DNA of 64,000 nucleotides from Rhodanobacter sp. C03 (GCF_002001175.1 NZ_MUNT01000001.1:1240001-1304000), one strand, 5' to 3'. Numbered from the stretch's first letter, positions 24,975 through 34,128 are shown. Made by a program: numbers and translations. Notes: generated by a model from the sequence alone, not told the origin.

Positions 24975-27902
24975 ATGAATCGTTGGATCAGGGGATGGGG
25001 GTCACTTGTCCTGGTGGTGTGCAGCTTGCTGGCGGTGTCGCCGGCCCGCGCGCTTGATCCCGATCGCGCGATCGGGCAGCTGACCCATGTCTGGTACGAG
25101 AACCAGCTGCCGCAGGGCACGGTGTTGTCGATCGCACAGGGCAACGGCGGTTCGATCTGGCTGGCGACGTACGGTGGCCTGGTGCACTACAGCGGCGCGG
25201 AATTCGACACCATCGACCCGCGTGTGGCACCGGCGCTGAAGAGCACGGCGATCACCGCAGTCTATGTCGATCGTGACGGCACGTTGTGGGTCGGCACGCT
25301 GAATAACGGGCTGTACCGCCGCCGTGGGCGCGAGCTGGAGCCGGTGGCGCTGCCGGCAAACATCAAGAGCGTGTTAGGCATCGTGCAGGATCGTGGCGGC
25401 GCGCTGTGGCTGACCACCAATGCCGGTGTCGCGCGGATGGGCGCGAAAGGGATCGGTCTGCTGGGTGAGGAAAGCGGGTTTCCGCCGCGCGGGTTCTATC
25501 ACGCGATCGTGGCCGATGCGGCAGGCGGCATATGGATCGCCGCCGATGATTTCGGTGTCGTGCACTGGCTCGATGGTCACGTCGAGACATTCGACACCCG
25601 GCGCGGCCTGCCGACCAACGCCGTCCACAGCCTCGCGATCGATCATGCCGGCACGGTCTGGGTGGGCACGCAGGCCGGCCCCGTGCGCTACCGCGATGGG
25701 CGCTTCGAGCGCGATCCGCGCGTGGCCGCGCTCGATGGGAAGCGCATCTATACCCTGTACGGTGATCGCGACGGCAGCATGTGGTTCGCGCCGCTCGGCG
25801 GCGTGGGTATCTGCCGCCTGACGGCCGCGCGCCTCGAATGCGACAACACGCTGGCCGGCTTGGTCGGCGAGACCGTGCGCTCGATGTTCGAGGATAGCGA
25901 AGGCAACCTCTGGATGGGAACCACTTCCAGCGGCATCCATCGCTTCAGCGATTCGAAGCTCATCACTGTCACCGGGAAAATGGATTCCAATGCGGTACGC
26001 GCCGTCTATCAGGATCCCGCGGGAACGCTCTGGATCGGCACCGACGGCTCGGGGCTGTCGCGATACGAGAACCAGGTGCTGGTGCCGGCGGCGGCGATCA
26101 ACGCCAAGTTGTCGAGTCAGCTGCTGCGTGCGATCGAGTCCGACGCGGCTGGCAACCTGTGGGTGGGATCGACCGATGGGGTGAGCCGGATCGCGCCCGA
26201 TGGCACGGTACGCAACTTCGGCGTCGGCGATGGCCTGCCCGGTACGATCGTGTTCGCGTTCGCGCCGAGTCGCGATGGCGGCATGTGGGTGGCGAGCCTG
26301 CAGGGTGTGGCGAAGATCACGCTGGACAAGATCGGCGGTGACAAGGTCAGCGTGCTTCAGGGCACGCGCGGCGACGACACGCGCGCCCTGTACGAGGATC
26401 CGGCCGGGCGTCTGTGGATCGGCGAGCGCAGCGGTTTGCGCTGCCTGCACGATGGGGTGGTCGACCGCTGCGGCACCGATGGCTTGCCGGGCATCAGCGT
26501 GTTCGCGTTTCATCCCGAACCCGATGGTGACCTCTGGCTAGGTACCAGCCTCGGCCTCATGCGCATTCGCAGGCAGAAAGTGCAGACCTTCACCGAGCGG
26601 GCGGGCTTCTACGGCGACGCGGTGTTCGCCATGCTCGACGACGATGCGGGCCACTTCTGGGTGAGCTCGAATCGCGGCATTGCACGGCTCGCGCGGACCG
26701 ACCTCGACGCGCTCGACCGCGGTACGCTGAAGCAGATAGAGCCGCACTGGTACGGCAAGAATGACGGCATGCTGTCGCAGCAGGCCAACGGCGCCTCGCA
26801 GACGCCGGCGTGGCGCACGCGCGACGGGCGCATGTGGTTCGGCACGGCCAACGGCGTGGTCATCGTTGATCCGAAGCACGAGCGTGTGAACCGGCAGAGT
26901 CCGCCAGTCGCGATCGAGCGCGTGCTGGTGGACGGCAAGGACGTGGTTCCGGACCACATCGGCCGGATCGGTCCCGACGTGGAGCGTATCGAACTGCACT
27001 ATGCCGCGATGAGTTACGTGGCGCCTGCCGCGGTGCAGTACCGCTATCGCATCGAGGGCTTCGACCGTGGTTGGATCGACGCAGGCAACAGCCGCGTTGC
27101 CTACTACACCAACCTTCCGCCCGGCGACTACGTGTTCCGGGCAATCGCCAGCAACAACGACGGCGTGTGGAACACCGACGGCGCCAGCGTGGCTTTCACG
27201 ATCGTGCCGCGCTGGTATGCCACCTGGTGGTTCCGCATCCTCGTTGCACTGATCGTCATCGGCTTGCTCGCCGCGATCTACCGGCTGCGCGTGTGGCGCC
27301 TGCGCGAGCGTGAGCGCGAGCTGACGCGCGAGGTCGCGCAGCGTACCGAGGCGCTGCGCAACGCGAACGCCGAGTTGAAACGCATTGCCGCACTTGACGG
27401 CCTCACCCGCATTGCAAATCGCGGCGCGTTCGACCAGCGGCTGCGCGAGGCCCTGGACGAACATGCGGTGAGCGGTGCGCCACTGGCGGTCCTGATGTGC
27501 GACGTCGATGCATTCAAGGACTACAACGATACGTATGGCCATCTCGCCGGCGATGTCGCACTGACTGCCATCGCCGGCGCGCTGACCAAGGTGCTGCGCC
27601 CGGATGTGGATCTTGTCGCGCGCTACGGTGGCGAGGAGTTCGCGGTGCTGCTCGGTGGGTGCGACGCCAGCGAAGCTGCTGTGATCGCGCACCGCATGCT
27701 CGAGGCCGTGCGCGCGCTGGCGATCGAGCATCGCTCCTCGAACGCAGCGCCACACGTGACGATCAGCGTCGGCATCGCTGCCGTCGTGTCTGCCGCCGCG
27801 GCATCGCCGGAACAGCTGCTGCGCTGCGCGGACGAGGCGCTGTATCGCGCCAAGGCCGCGGGGCGCGACCGTATGGTCTGTGGCCTTGAACATGCCGGGT
27901 GA
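24975..27902 (+). CDS. Two-component-regulator-propeller/Y_Y_Y diguanylate cyclase
   Basis: 975 aa. Signal/anchor at residues 1-26, then a large periplasmic beta-propeller built of Reg_prop repeats with the GxLWVGT signature (LWVGTLNNGL, IWIAADDFG, LWMGTTSSG, LWIGTDGSGL and others; about 40-620). The Y_Y_Y domain lies at about 670-750 (YRYRIEGFDRGWIDAGNSRV), then one transmembrane helix (FRILVALIVIGLLAAIY), a short coiled coil and a GGDEF domain (LDGLTRIANRGAFD, active site GGEEF). It should sense an extracellular signal and make c-di-GMP. Proline, not arginine, stands where the RxxD inhibitory site would start, so product inhibition may be lost. Confidence 0.93.
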   Translation: MNRWIRGWGSLVLVVCSLLAVSPARALDPDRAIGQLTHVWYENQLPQGTVLSIAQGNGGSIWLATYGGLVHYSGAEFDTIDPRVAPALKSTAITAVYVDRDGTLWVGTLNNGLYRRRGRELEPVALPANIKSVLGIVQDRGGALWLTTNAGVARMGAKGIGLLGEESGFPPRGFYHAIVADAAGGIWIAADDFGVVHWLDGHVETFDTRRGLPTNAVHSLAIDHAGTVWVGTQAGPVRYRDGRFERDPRVAALDGKRIYTLYGDRDGSMWFAPLGGVGICRLTAARLECDNTLAGLVGETVRSMFEDSEGNLWMGTTSSGIHRFSDSKLITVTGKMDSNAVRAVYQDPAGTLWIGTDGSGLSRYENQVLVPAAAINAKLSSQLLRAIESDAAGNLWVGSTDGVSRIAPDGTVRNFGVGDGLPGTIVFAFAPSRDGGMWVASLQGVAKITLDKIGGDKVSVLQGTRGDDTRALYEDPAGRLWIGERSGLRCLHDGVVDRCGTDGLPGISVFAFHPEPDGDLWLGTSLGLMRIRRQKVQTFTERAGFYGDAVFAMLDDDAGHFWVSSNRGIARLARTDLDALDRGTLKQIEPHWYGKNDGMLSQQANGASQTPAWRTRDGRMWFGTANGVVIVDPKHERVNRQSPPVAIERVLVDGKDVVPDHIGRIGPDVERIELHYAAMSYVAPAAVQYRYRIEGFDRGWIDAGNSRVAYYTNLPPGDYVFRAIASNNDGVWNTDGASVAFTIVPRWYATWWFRILVALIVIGLLAAIYRLRVWRLRERERELTREVAQRTEALRNANAELKRIAALDGLTRIANRGAFDQRLREALDEHAVSGAPLAVLMCDVDAFKDYNDTYGHLAGDVALTAIAGALTKVLRPDVDLVARYGGEEFAVLLGGCDASEAAVIAHRMLEAVRALAIEHRSSNAAPHVTISVGIAAVVSAAAASPEQLLRCADEALYRAKAAGRDRMVCGLEHAG

Positions 27903-27948
27903 TGGTTCTGACCAAGAAGGGATGCTTCAGACTCTGATCCCGGGTTGA

Positions 27949-28335
27949 TCAAGCTCCGGAAGGCTTAGGGCCGCCGTTGTGTGGCGTCAGGCGCAGGCCA
28001 CTGCTTCGGCAGACATCGATGCGCGGAAAGATCTGCGTGCGTCCACCGTGGAAGGTGACGCGGAGGTCGCGCAGGCATCCGCCGGCGGGGACATCGAAGG
28101 TCATCGAAGTCAGGCCGCCCTGCAGCGGCTCACCCAGGGCGATATCCTGGAAAGCATCGTGGTCGGCGGGCGTGATGGCGAGCGCCATGACACTGTCGAA
28201 CGTGGCGTTCACCAGATCGAAGTGCCGCGCGGGTCTGGGTACTGCGTTGGCGCTGGCTGCCGATGGAACGACGAGCAGGTTGCCAAGCGCGACGGCAAAC
28301 ATGGTGCTTAGGATGGTGGCGCGGGTCGTATTCAT
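27949..28335 (-). CDS. Small secreted protein of unknown function
   Basis: 128 aa with a signal peptide (ATILSTMFAVALGNLLVVPSAASA). The mature domain of about 95 residues reads as short beta strands, FDLVNATFDSVMALAI, GGLTSMTFDVPAGGCLRDLRV and IDVCRSSGLRLTP, with two cysteines that could pair. I do not recognise a named family. It is divergent from the LytS gene by about 210 bp and convergent with the GGDEF gene. Confidence 0.6.
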   Translation of the reverse strand: MNTTRATILSTMFAVALGNLLVVPSAASANAVPRPARHFDLVNATFDSVMALAITPADHDAFQDIALGEPLQGGLTSMTFDVPAGGCLRDLRVTFHGGRTQIFPRIDVCRSSGLRLTPHNGGPKPSGA

Positions 28336-28543
28336 GGAGATGCTCCGGCTGAGGTGAGGTGCCGCCGGTGGCTCGTGCGCACACGGTCGGCACCGTGATA
28401 TGGCCGGATCGAGCTGTGCTGCGAAAGTGGTTCGGGACGAATCGTCGTAACGCGGTGATGAATCGTAGTGGTGTCGCGGCGTTGCTTTTCAGCGCCGTGC
28501 GCAGCACCTAGGATGGCCACTCCAACCCACGGAACACCCCACG

Positions 28544-29656
28544 ATGATGGTTCGCCTCGGCAACACGCAGATCGGTCTGCTCCGCTATCTTGGTCTGTGG
28601 GGGGCGGTGGTTGCGGTGTTTGCGCTGCAGGGTTTCATGCACGACGCAATGAACGGCAAGACATGGTCGGCCTTCGATTACCTGCGCTGGTCGATCATTG
28701 AGTGGTACACGTGGGCAGCACTGGCGCCGTTGGTGTTCCGGCTGGCAGCGAAGTATCCGATCCAGTCGCCGGTGCGTCTGCGCGGGCTGGGCATGCAATT
28801 GCCGGCGAGCGTTGGCGTGACGCTACTGGCCATGTTCATCGGCGCGTTCGTATCGACGGCGTTCGAACCCGGTTCATTCGACGAGCAGGTCAGGCAGTTT
28901 CTCGGCCAGCATTTCGCCACCGGCTTGCTGGCCTACTGGTCGCTGTTTGCGATTCAGCAAGCCATGCAGTTCCATGCCGAAAAGACGCGCCGCGAGATCG
29001 AGGCGAGCCAGCTGGCGACGGAGCTCGCACAGTCGCGCCTGCGTGCGCTGAAGTCGCAGTTGCAGCCGCATTTCCTGTTCAACACGCTGCACGCGATTGC
29101 GACCTTGCTGGATGAGGACACGTTGTCGGCCGAAGACATGCTGCTGCGCCTGAGCGACCTGCTGCGTGCCTTCCTCGAGGACTACGACGGCCAGGAAGTC
29201 AGTTTGCGGCGGGAGCTGGTGCTGCTGGACCTCTACCTCGGCATCCAGCGCATCCGCTTCAAGGATCGCCTCACCACACAGATCTATGTCGCCCCGGACA
29301 CGCTGGATTGCGCTGTGCCCAGCCTGATTCTGCAGCCGATCGTGGAGAACGCCATTACCCATGGGATCAGCAAGCGGATCGGTGTGGACTGCATCGAGAT
29401 CGAAAGCCGGCGCGAGGGCGATACCCTGTGCATCGATGTGCGCAACCGCAACAGCACGCTGGAGGCCGGGCCTGCATCCGCATCGGGGCATGGTATCGGC
29501 CTGTCGAATACCGAACTGCGCCTGCGCGAACTGTATGGTGATGTTGCGCAGGTGAGCCTGGGGATGATCTGGCCCGAGGGCGTGATCTGCCGGCTGCGCC
29601 TGCCGTTTCGCGAGATCGAGGAAACGGACGATGCGCCCGAGGTCGAGTCCGCATGA
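28544..29656 (+). CDS. LytS/YehU-type sensor histidine kinase
   Basis: 370 aa. Four hydrophobic segments (about 10-30, 48-66, 88-106, 124-140) form a membrane sensor domain. The His_kinase (PF06580-type) domain follows, with phosphoacceptor His176 in LKSQLQPHFLFNTLH, and a HATPase domain with the N-box QPIVENAITHG and a glycine-rich ASGHGIGLSNTELRL loop. The stop overlaps the response-regulator start by 4 bp (ATGA), so the pair is coupled. The signal is not predictable. Confidence 0.93.
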   Translation: MMVRLGNTQIGLLRYLGLWGAVVAVFALQGFMHDAMNGKTWSAFDYLRWSIIEWYTWAALAPLVFRLAAKYPIQSPVRLRGLGMQLPASVGVTLLAMFIGAFVSTAFEPGSFDEQVRQFLGQHFATGLLAYWSLFAIQQAMQFHAEKTRREIEASQLATELAQSRLRALKSQLQPHFLFNTLHAIATLLDEDTLSAEDMLLRLSDLLRAFLEDYDGQEVSLRRELVLLDLYLGIQRIRFKDRLTTQIYVAPDTLDCAVPSLILQPIVENAITHGISKRIGVDCIEIESRREGDTLCIDVRNRNSTLEAGPASASGHGIGLSNTELRLRELYGDVAQVSLGMIWPEGVICRLRLPFREIEETDDAPEVESA

Positions 29657-30441
29657 GCATCGCCACCCTGGTCGTGGACGACGAACCGATCGCGCGCCGT
29701 GCCATCGTGCGCCTGCTGCGCGATGATCCCGACATCGAGCTGCTGGCCGAGTGCGGTGATGGCGTGTCGGCGGTCGAGGCGATACGCAGCCAGTCGCCGG
29801 ACCTGGTCTTTCTCGACATCCAGATGCCTGCGATGAGCGGCATGGACGTGGTGGCGACCATTGGCGCAGAGCGCATGCCCGCGACGGTGTTTGTCACCGC
29901 CTTCGAGCAATACGCGGTGCGGGCGTTCGAGGCGAACGCGGTGGACTACCTGGTGAAGCCGTTCAGCCGCGAGCGTTTCGCGAACACGCTGCGGCGCGTG
30001 AAGGCACGGCTGTCTACCGGCGAGGGTATGGGCGGGGCCGCCTCTGTGCAGATCCTGCAGGCGCTTGATGCCTTGCGCCAGCGCGACGACTACATCGAGC
30101 GCCTTCCCGTGCGCATCGACGAGCACATCAGTTTCATCGACGTCGATCAGATCGTGTGGATAAAGGCCAGCGGCAACACCGTGCAGATCCACCTGGCCGA
30201 CGGCGTCCACGAAATGCGCGAGACCATGAGCGCGCTTGCCGCGCGACTCGATCCACGGCATTTCGCGCGGGTCCACCGTTCGGCCATCATCAACGTACGC
30301 CGGATCCAGGCCATCCATCCGTGGTTCAACGGCTACCACGTCGTCACGATGGATACCGGCCAGAAGCTGCGCATGAGCCGCTACCAGCACGAAACCTTTT
30401 TGCGCCTGGCCTCAGCCAGCGGCGGGAAGCGGGTGGAATAG
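29653..30441 (+). CDS. LytTR-family response regulator
   Basis: 262 aa. Receiver domain about 1-120 with acidic pair DDEP, phosphoacceptor Asp55 in DLVFLDIQMPAMSGMD, and Lys in LVKPFSRERF. A LytTR DNA-binding domain covers about 155-258 (DVDQIVWIKASGNTVQIHLAD, FARVHRSAIINVRRIQAIHPW). It partners the LytS kinase translated just before. Targets of LytTR pairs are often nearby; the adjacent M61 peptidase gene, 94 bp downstream, is a candidate. Confidence 0.94.
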   Translation: MSIATLVVDDEPIARRAIVRLLRDDPDIELLAECGDGVSAVEAIRSQSPDLVFLDIQMPAMSGMDVVATIGAERMPATVFVTAFEQYAVRAFEANAVDYLVKPFSRERFANTLRRVKARLSTGEGMGGAASVQILQALDALRQRDDYIERLPVRIDEHISFIDVDQIVWIKASGNTVQIHLADGVHEMRETMSALAARLDPRHFARVHRSAIINVRRIQAIHPWFNGYHVVTMDTGQKLRMSRYQHETFLRLASASGGKRVE

Positions 30442-30535
30442 GGCGGCGGTCGCAGTAGAAATACTTCGGGCTACATAGTTTTCGCAGCGATGTTAAGTTG
30501 TGCGAATTCCTTGGGCCTGCCTGTCGGAGTTCATT

Positions 30536-32494
30536 ATGTACGTTGCCTCTCTCTCTCGGTCGCCGTCTGACGTGCGCCACACACTTGTACGTCTTGCCGT
30601 AGCCATATCGATGGCCATCACGACAAGCGCCGTAAGCGCGCAGGGGCCGCGAACCGACCAGGTACCTGTGCCACAAGACACGCCCTATGCTGGCACGATC
30701 GCGCTTCATGTCGATGCCAGCGACACGTTGCAGGGCATCTTCCGCGTCCATGAAACGATTCCGGTGCAGGCGGGCGCGTTGACCTTGCTGTACCCGCAGT
30801 GGATTCCCGGCGACCACTCGCCAACCGGCCCGATTGCCATGCTCGCCGGCCTCAAGCTCAGTGCCAATGGCAAGCCGCTGATGTGGAAGCGCGACAAGTA
30901 CAACGTGTACGCGTTCCATCTCGACGTACCCGCGGGCGTCTCCACTGTCGATGCGACATTTCAGTACATGTCCGGTCGCACCGACAACGAGGGGTTCGAG
31001 ATCACCGACCGCATGATGGACATGGAGTGGAGCAAGGTGTCGCTGTATCCGGCCGGGTATTTTTCGCGCGGTATCACCTTCGCACCCAGCGTGACGCTGG
31101 CGCATGGCTGGCAGCTCGGCACCGCGCTGGAGACGGCCTCGCAGTCGGGTGATACCACCACCTTCAAGCCGGTGACGTTCAACAACCTGGTCGATTCGCC
31201 GATCTACGCAGGTCAATACTTCAAGCGGGTTGATCTCAACCCGGGTGGCGACGCGCCGGTGCATCTGGACATCGTCGCCGACGCGCCGAAGTACCTGGAG
31301 ATGACACCCGATCAGTTGAACGTGCATCGCGCGCTGGTGACGCAGGCGGTGAAGCTGTTCGGCTCGCATCACTACGACCATTACGACTTCCTGTTCTCGC
31401 TGTCGGATGTATTGGGCGGCAACGGTACGGAGCACCACCAGTCCAGCGAGGACGGCCTGGGCGCCGACTACTTCACCGCCTGGAGCGACAACTCGCCGGG
31501 TCGCGACCTGCTGGCGCACGAGTACACCCATTCGTGGAATGGCAAGTTCCGCCGTCCGGCTGATCTGTGGACGCCCAACTTCAACGTGCCGATGGGTGAT
31601 TCGCTGCTGTGGGTGTACGAGGGCCAGACGCAGTACTGGGGTTACATACTGACCGCGCGCGCCGGCATGTGGACGCCACAGGAGTTCCGCGACGCCTTGG
31701 CCATGGAGGCAGCCAATTACAGCCGCAACCGCGAAGGTTTCCAGTGGCGCACGCTGGAAGACACCACCAACGACGCGACCGCAGCCCGCCGTTCGAGCCT
31801 GCCGTACCGCAGTTGGCAGATGAGCGAGGATTACTACAGCGGCGGGCAGATGATGTGGTTGGAGGTGGATGCCAAGCTGCGCGCGTTGACGGACGACCAC
31901 AAGTCGCTGGACGATTTCGCAAGCGCGTTCTTCGGCGTCGACAACGGCAGCTACGTCACGAAGACCTACACTTTTGATGACGTCGTGGCGGCACTGAATG
32001 GCGTAGCCAAGTACGACTGGGCGAGTTTCCTGCGCGCGCGTGTCGATGCACTCAATCCGCCGCTGGAGAACGGCATCGCCGCGACCGGCTGGAAGCTGGT
32101 CTACACCGATCAGGAAAGCGGGTACGAGAAGCAGTACAACAGCCGGCCGGAACCGTCCCGCCATCTGTACAACTTCGCCTGGTCGATCGGCCTGACGATG
32201 ACCGACAAGGGCGAGGTCAACGACGTGCGCTGGGACGGTCCGGCGTTCAAGGCCGGCGTCAGCACCGGCGCCACCCTGATCGCGGTGAACGGGCAGAACT
32301 ATTCGAGCGATGTGCTGAAGGGCGCGATCGCGTCAGCCAAGGACAGCAAGGCGCCGATCCAGCTGCTGCTGAAGTACCAGGGTGGCTACCGCACGGTGCC
32401 CGTGGATTACCACGGTGGCCTGCAGTACCCGCATCTGGTCCGCATCGAGGGTACGCCGGATTACCTGAGCCAGATCATCGCGCCGCGCAAGTAG
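30536..32494 (+). CDS. Secreted M61-family glycyl aminopeptidase with PDZ domain
   Basis: 652 aa, start at the ATG with CGGAG 7 bp upstream. Signal peptide about 18-36 (VRLAVAISMAITTSAVSAQG). An N-terminal beta domain is followed by the gluzincin core with HEYTH at 328-332 and the third zinc ligand Glu362 in LLWVYEGQTQYWG. A C-terminal PDZ-like domain lies at about 535-630 (FNFAWSIGLTMTDKGEVNDV, GVSTGATLIAVNG). M61 peptidases release N-terminal Gly/Ala from peptides. Likely periplasmic. A strong terminator follows at 32523. Confidence 0.93.
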   Translation: MYVASLSRSPSDVRHTLVRLAVAISMAITTSAVSAQGPRTDQVPVPQDTPYAGTIALHVDASDTLQGIFRVHETIPVQAGALTLLYPQWIPGDHSPTGPIAMLAGLKLSANGKPLMWKRDKYNVYAFHLDVPAGVSTVDATFQYMSGRTDNEGFEITDRMMDMEWSKVSLYPAGYFSRGITFAPSVTLAHGWQLGTALETASQSGDTTTFKPVTFNNLVDSPIYAGQYFKRVDLNPGGDAPVHLDIVADAPKYLEMTPDQLNVHRALVTQAVKLFGSHHYDHYDFLFSLSDVLGGNGTEHHQSSEDGLGADYFTAWSDNSPGRDLLAHEYTHSWNGKFRRPADLWTPNFNVPMGDSLLWVYEGQTQYWGYILTARAGMWTPQEFRDALAMEAANYSRNREGFQWRTLEDTTNDATAARRSSLPYRSWQMSEDYYSGGQMMWLEVDAKLRALTDDHKSLDDFASAFFGVDNGSYVTKTYTFDDVVAALNGVAKYDWASFLRARVDALNPPLENGIAATGWKLVYTDQESGYEKQYNSRPEPSRHLYNFAWSIGLTMTDKGEVNDVRWDGPAFKAGVSTGATLIAVNGQNYSSDVLKGAIASAKDSKAPIQLLLKYQGGYRTVPVDYHGGLQYPHLVRIEGTPDYLSQIIAPRK

Positions 32495-32522
32495 GGCGAA
32501 GTCGGTAGCGCCATCGCGACAG

Positions 32523-32563
32523 CGGCGCAGAGGTCACTTCTCGAAGAAGTGGTCTCTGCGCCG
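32523..32563. terminator. Terminator of the M61 peptidase gene
   Basis: A 19-bp stem with two mismatches and a 3-nt CGA loop, from CGGCGCAGAG at 32523 to CTCTGCGCCG ending at 32563, 28 bp after the stop codon. Followed by TCTTAGG rather than a full T-run. Confidence 0.8.
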
Positions 32564-32568
32564 TCTTA

Positions 32569-32692
32569 GGAATGGTCTGAATGAGCCTTTGCCCGTCTTT
32601 CCAGCGAAAGCTGGATCCAGCGTCTTCAGTACCTTGCAACGGCACTGGATCCCAGCTTTCGCTGGGATGGCGAGTTACTCAGACCATCCCTA
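32569..32692. repeat. Palindromic intergenic element (REP/MITE-like)
   Basis: Nested inverted repeats make up a 124-bp unit. The outer arms are GGAATGGTCTGA and TCAGACCATCC. The inner arms are CCAGCGAAAGCTGGATCCAG and CTGGATCCCAGCTTTCGCTGG. The inner part matches the well-known CCAGCGAAAGCTGGAATCCAG class of proteobacterial intergenic repeats. No coding potential. It separates the M61 terminator from the peroxiredoxin gene end. Confidence 0.75.
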
Positions 32693-32702
32693 GGGTCTGC
32701 GA

Positions 32703-33266
32703 TTATTTCGCGGTGCTGTCCGGTTGCTCAAGCGCCTTCACCGCATTCAGCGTCTCTTCGACATGCTTGGTGGGGCTGAGGCTGGAATAGACATAGGTGA
32801 TCTTCCCCGACGGGGCGATCACGTACGAGGTGCGGTCCGACCAGCCCGGCTTCATCAGCAGCAACGCATCGTATTGCCTGGCGATCTTCGCGCCCTCGTC
32901 GGCCGCGACTGGGAACTTGCCGCTGCAGTGGTCGGCTTCCTTCGAGAACGCTGCAAGCTGGTCGAGATTGCCGGCAGTGACACCGATCACGGTGGCATGC
33001 GCCGCCGTGAATTGGGGAATGGCTTCCGAGAACAGATGTGCCTCGACGTTGCAGCCCGAGGTATGCGGGGCAGGGAAGAAATAGACCACTACCGGTCCCT
33101 TCTTCAATGCGTCGGCGAGCTTGAACGTGAAGGGCTGGCCGGCGAGATAGGCCGGTGCAGTGAAATCGGGCGCCTGGGCGCCTTCCTTCAGTGCGGCAAA
33201 CGCCGGCGACGCAAGTGTGGCGGTACCGACGAGGGTGAGGGCTGCAAATTTCAACAATGACTTCAT
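32703..33266 (-). CDS. Periplasmic peroxiredoxin (AhpC/TSA, BCP-like)
   Basis: 187 aa with a signal peptide (KSLLKFAALTLVGTATLASPAFA). The thioredoxin-fold peroxiredoxin domain shows the peroxidatic Cys72 in FFPAPHTSGCNVEAH, where His occupies the position before the T-x-x-C motif, and Cys114 in EADHCSGKFPV as a possible resolving residue. YVIAPSGKITYVYSSLSPTKHVEETL closes the fold. It should reduce peroxides in the periplasm. The electron donor is unknown. Monocistronic. Confidence 0.9.
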   Translation of the reverse strand: MKSLLKFAALTLVGTATLASPAFAALKEGAQAPDFTAPAYLAGQPFTFKLADALKKGPVVVYFFPAPHTSGCNVEAHLFSEAIPQFTAAHATVIGVTAGNLDQLAAFSKEADHCSGKFPVAADEGAKIARQYDALLLMKPGWSDRTSYVIAPSGKITYVYSSLSPTKHVEETLNAVKALEQPDSTAK

Positions 33267-33387
33267 TGGGTGTGACTCCTGGGGACGACGAATGGGCCAG
33301 CCTGTTTATACGCCAGAAGTGCGTGGACGGATGCCCACCTGGACGAAGTCATTGGAGGCTTCGAGGTGTTGATGGGACCGCGAGCAT

Positions 33388-33627
33388 CTAGCCAGCGTCG
33401 GAGTTCGCTGCAACGTTGCCTTCAGCTCCGCCGGGTTGCCAGTGGAACACTTCGTCGACCCGTTTGCCGAACAGATGGGCGATGCGGAAGGCGACGTCCA
33501 GCGACGGCGAATAGCGCCCCTGTTCGATCGCGGCGATGGTCTGACGCGTAAGGCCTACGCGCTTGCCCAGTTCGGCCTGCGTCATGTCCTGCGCGAGGAA
33601 GCGCAGCAGGCGGACCTCGTTGCTCAT
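33388..33627 (-). CDS. XRE/YozG-type helix-turn-helix regulator
   Basis: 79 aa from the ATG beginning SNEVRLLRF; an ATG 5 codons upstream would overlap the previous gene. A lone HTH_3 domain: LAQDMTQAELGKRVGLTRQTIAAIEQGRYSPSLDVAFRIAHLFG, then DEVFHWQP. Small regulators of this kind commonly sit in an operon with a membrane protein, as here (4-bp gap to the gene upstream). Likely an autorepressor acting on the TGTCA repeats at 34091-34128. Confidence 0.9.
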   Translation of the reverse strand: MSNEVRLLRFLAQDMTQAELGKRVGLTRQTIAAIEQGRYSPSLDVAFRIAHLFGKRVDEVFHWQPGGAEGNVAANSDAG

Positions 33628-33631
33628 CGAT

Positions 33632-34057
33632 TCAGTGGGCAAGGCGCGGCCGCCGGTAACCGATCAGGATCAGGGCGTAGCGCACCGTCTCGGCCAACAC
33701 GATTCCGAGCAGAGCAGTGTTGACAAGCTTCCAGCCACTGTTGTTGAACGGCATGACGACGCCGACAACGATCATGCCCGTGATCAGGACGAAATAGGCC
33801 ATGCGGGTCGCGCGCCCGTCGATCGCGCGGTCGCGCTCGTCTTCAAGGAAGGGCTCGCCAGCTTCACGCCGCTTGATCATCAGCAGGCCGCTGACGTAAG
33901 CCACGGCATGGATGCTGGCCACCACGGCGAGGCAGCCGATGCGTTCCAGCATGGTCGGCAGCAGGTTCGGAAACCCGATCTGGATCGCGAAATAGACGCA
34001 ATAGACGGGGCACATGCTCCACAAGGCGAGCCAGGCACGCTTCTCAAGTGACGACAT
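33632..34057 (-). CDS. Four-helix membrane protein paired with an XRE regulator
   Basis: 141 aa with four predicted transmembrane helices (about 8-28, 38-60, 83-103, 110-130) and a charged cytosolic loop, KRREAGEPFLEDERDRAIDG. The loop motif DERDRAID resembles the DUF2178-type membrane proteins that are co-encoded with YozG-like regulators. Role unknown. It is first in a two-gene operon and has the palindromic TGTCA sites just upstream of its start. Confidence 0.75.
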   Translation of the reverse strand: MSSLEKRAWLALWSMCPVYCVYFAIQIGFPNLLPTMLERIGCLAVVASIHAVAYVSGLLMIKRREAGEPFLEDERDRAIDGRATRMAYFVLITGMIVVGVVMPFNNSGWKLVNTALLGIVLAETVRYALILIGYRRPRLAH

Positions 34058-34090
34058 GATTTGGCCTTTGGGTTAACTATGTTGAACGTA

Positions 34091-34128
34091 ATGTCAAACA
34101 AAGCTGACATAATGTCAAGAAAATTGAC
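34091..34128. promoter_or_regulatory. Tandem TGTCA operators
   Basis: Two inverted repeats in a row: ATGTCAAACAAAGCTGACAT (34091-34110) and TGTCAAGAAAATTGAC (34113-34128). They share half-site TGTCA and are 33 bp or more upstream of the membrane-protein start, in a locally AT-rich segment. They are likely binding sites of the XRE protein encoded in the same operon. Confidence 0.65.

Noticed and set aside
30344-32164. Minus-strand frame of 606 codons opposite the M61 peptidase
   Set aside because: Antisense shadow; the peptidase strand has HEYTH, the third zinc ligand and a signal peptide.
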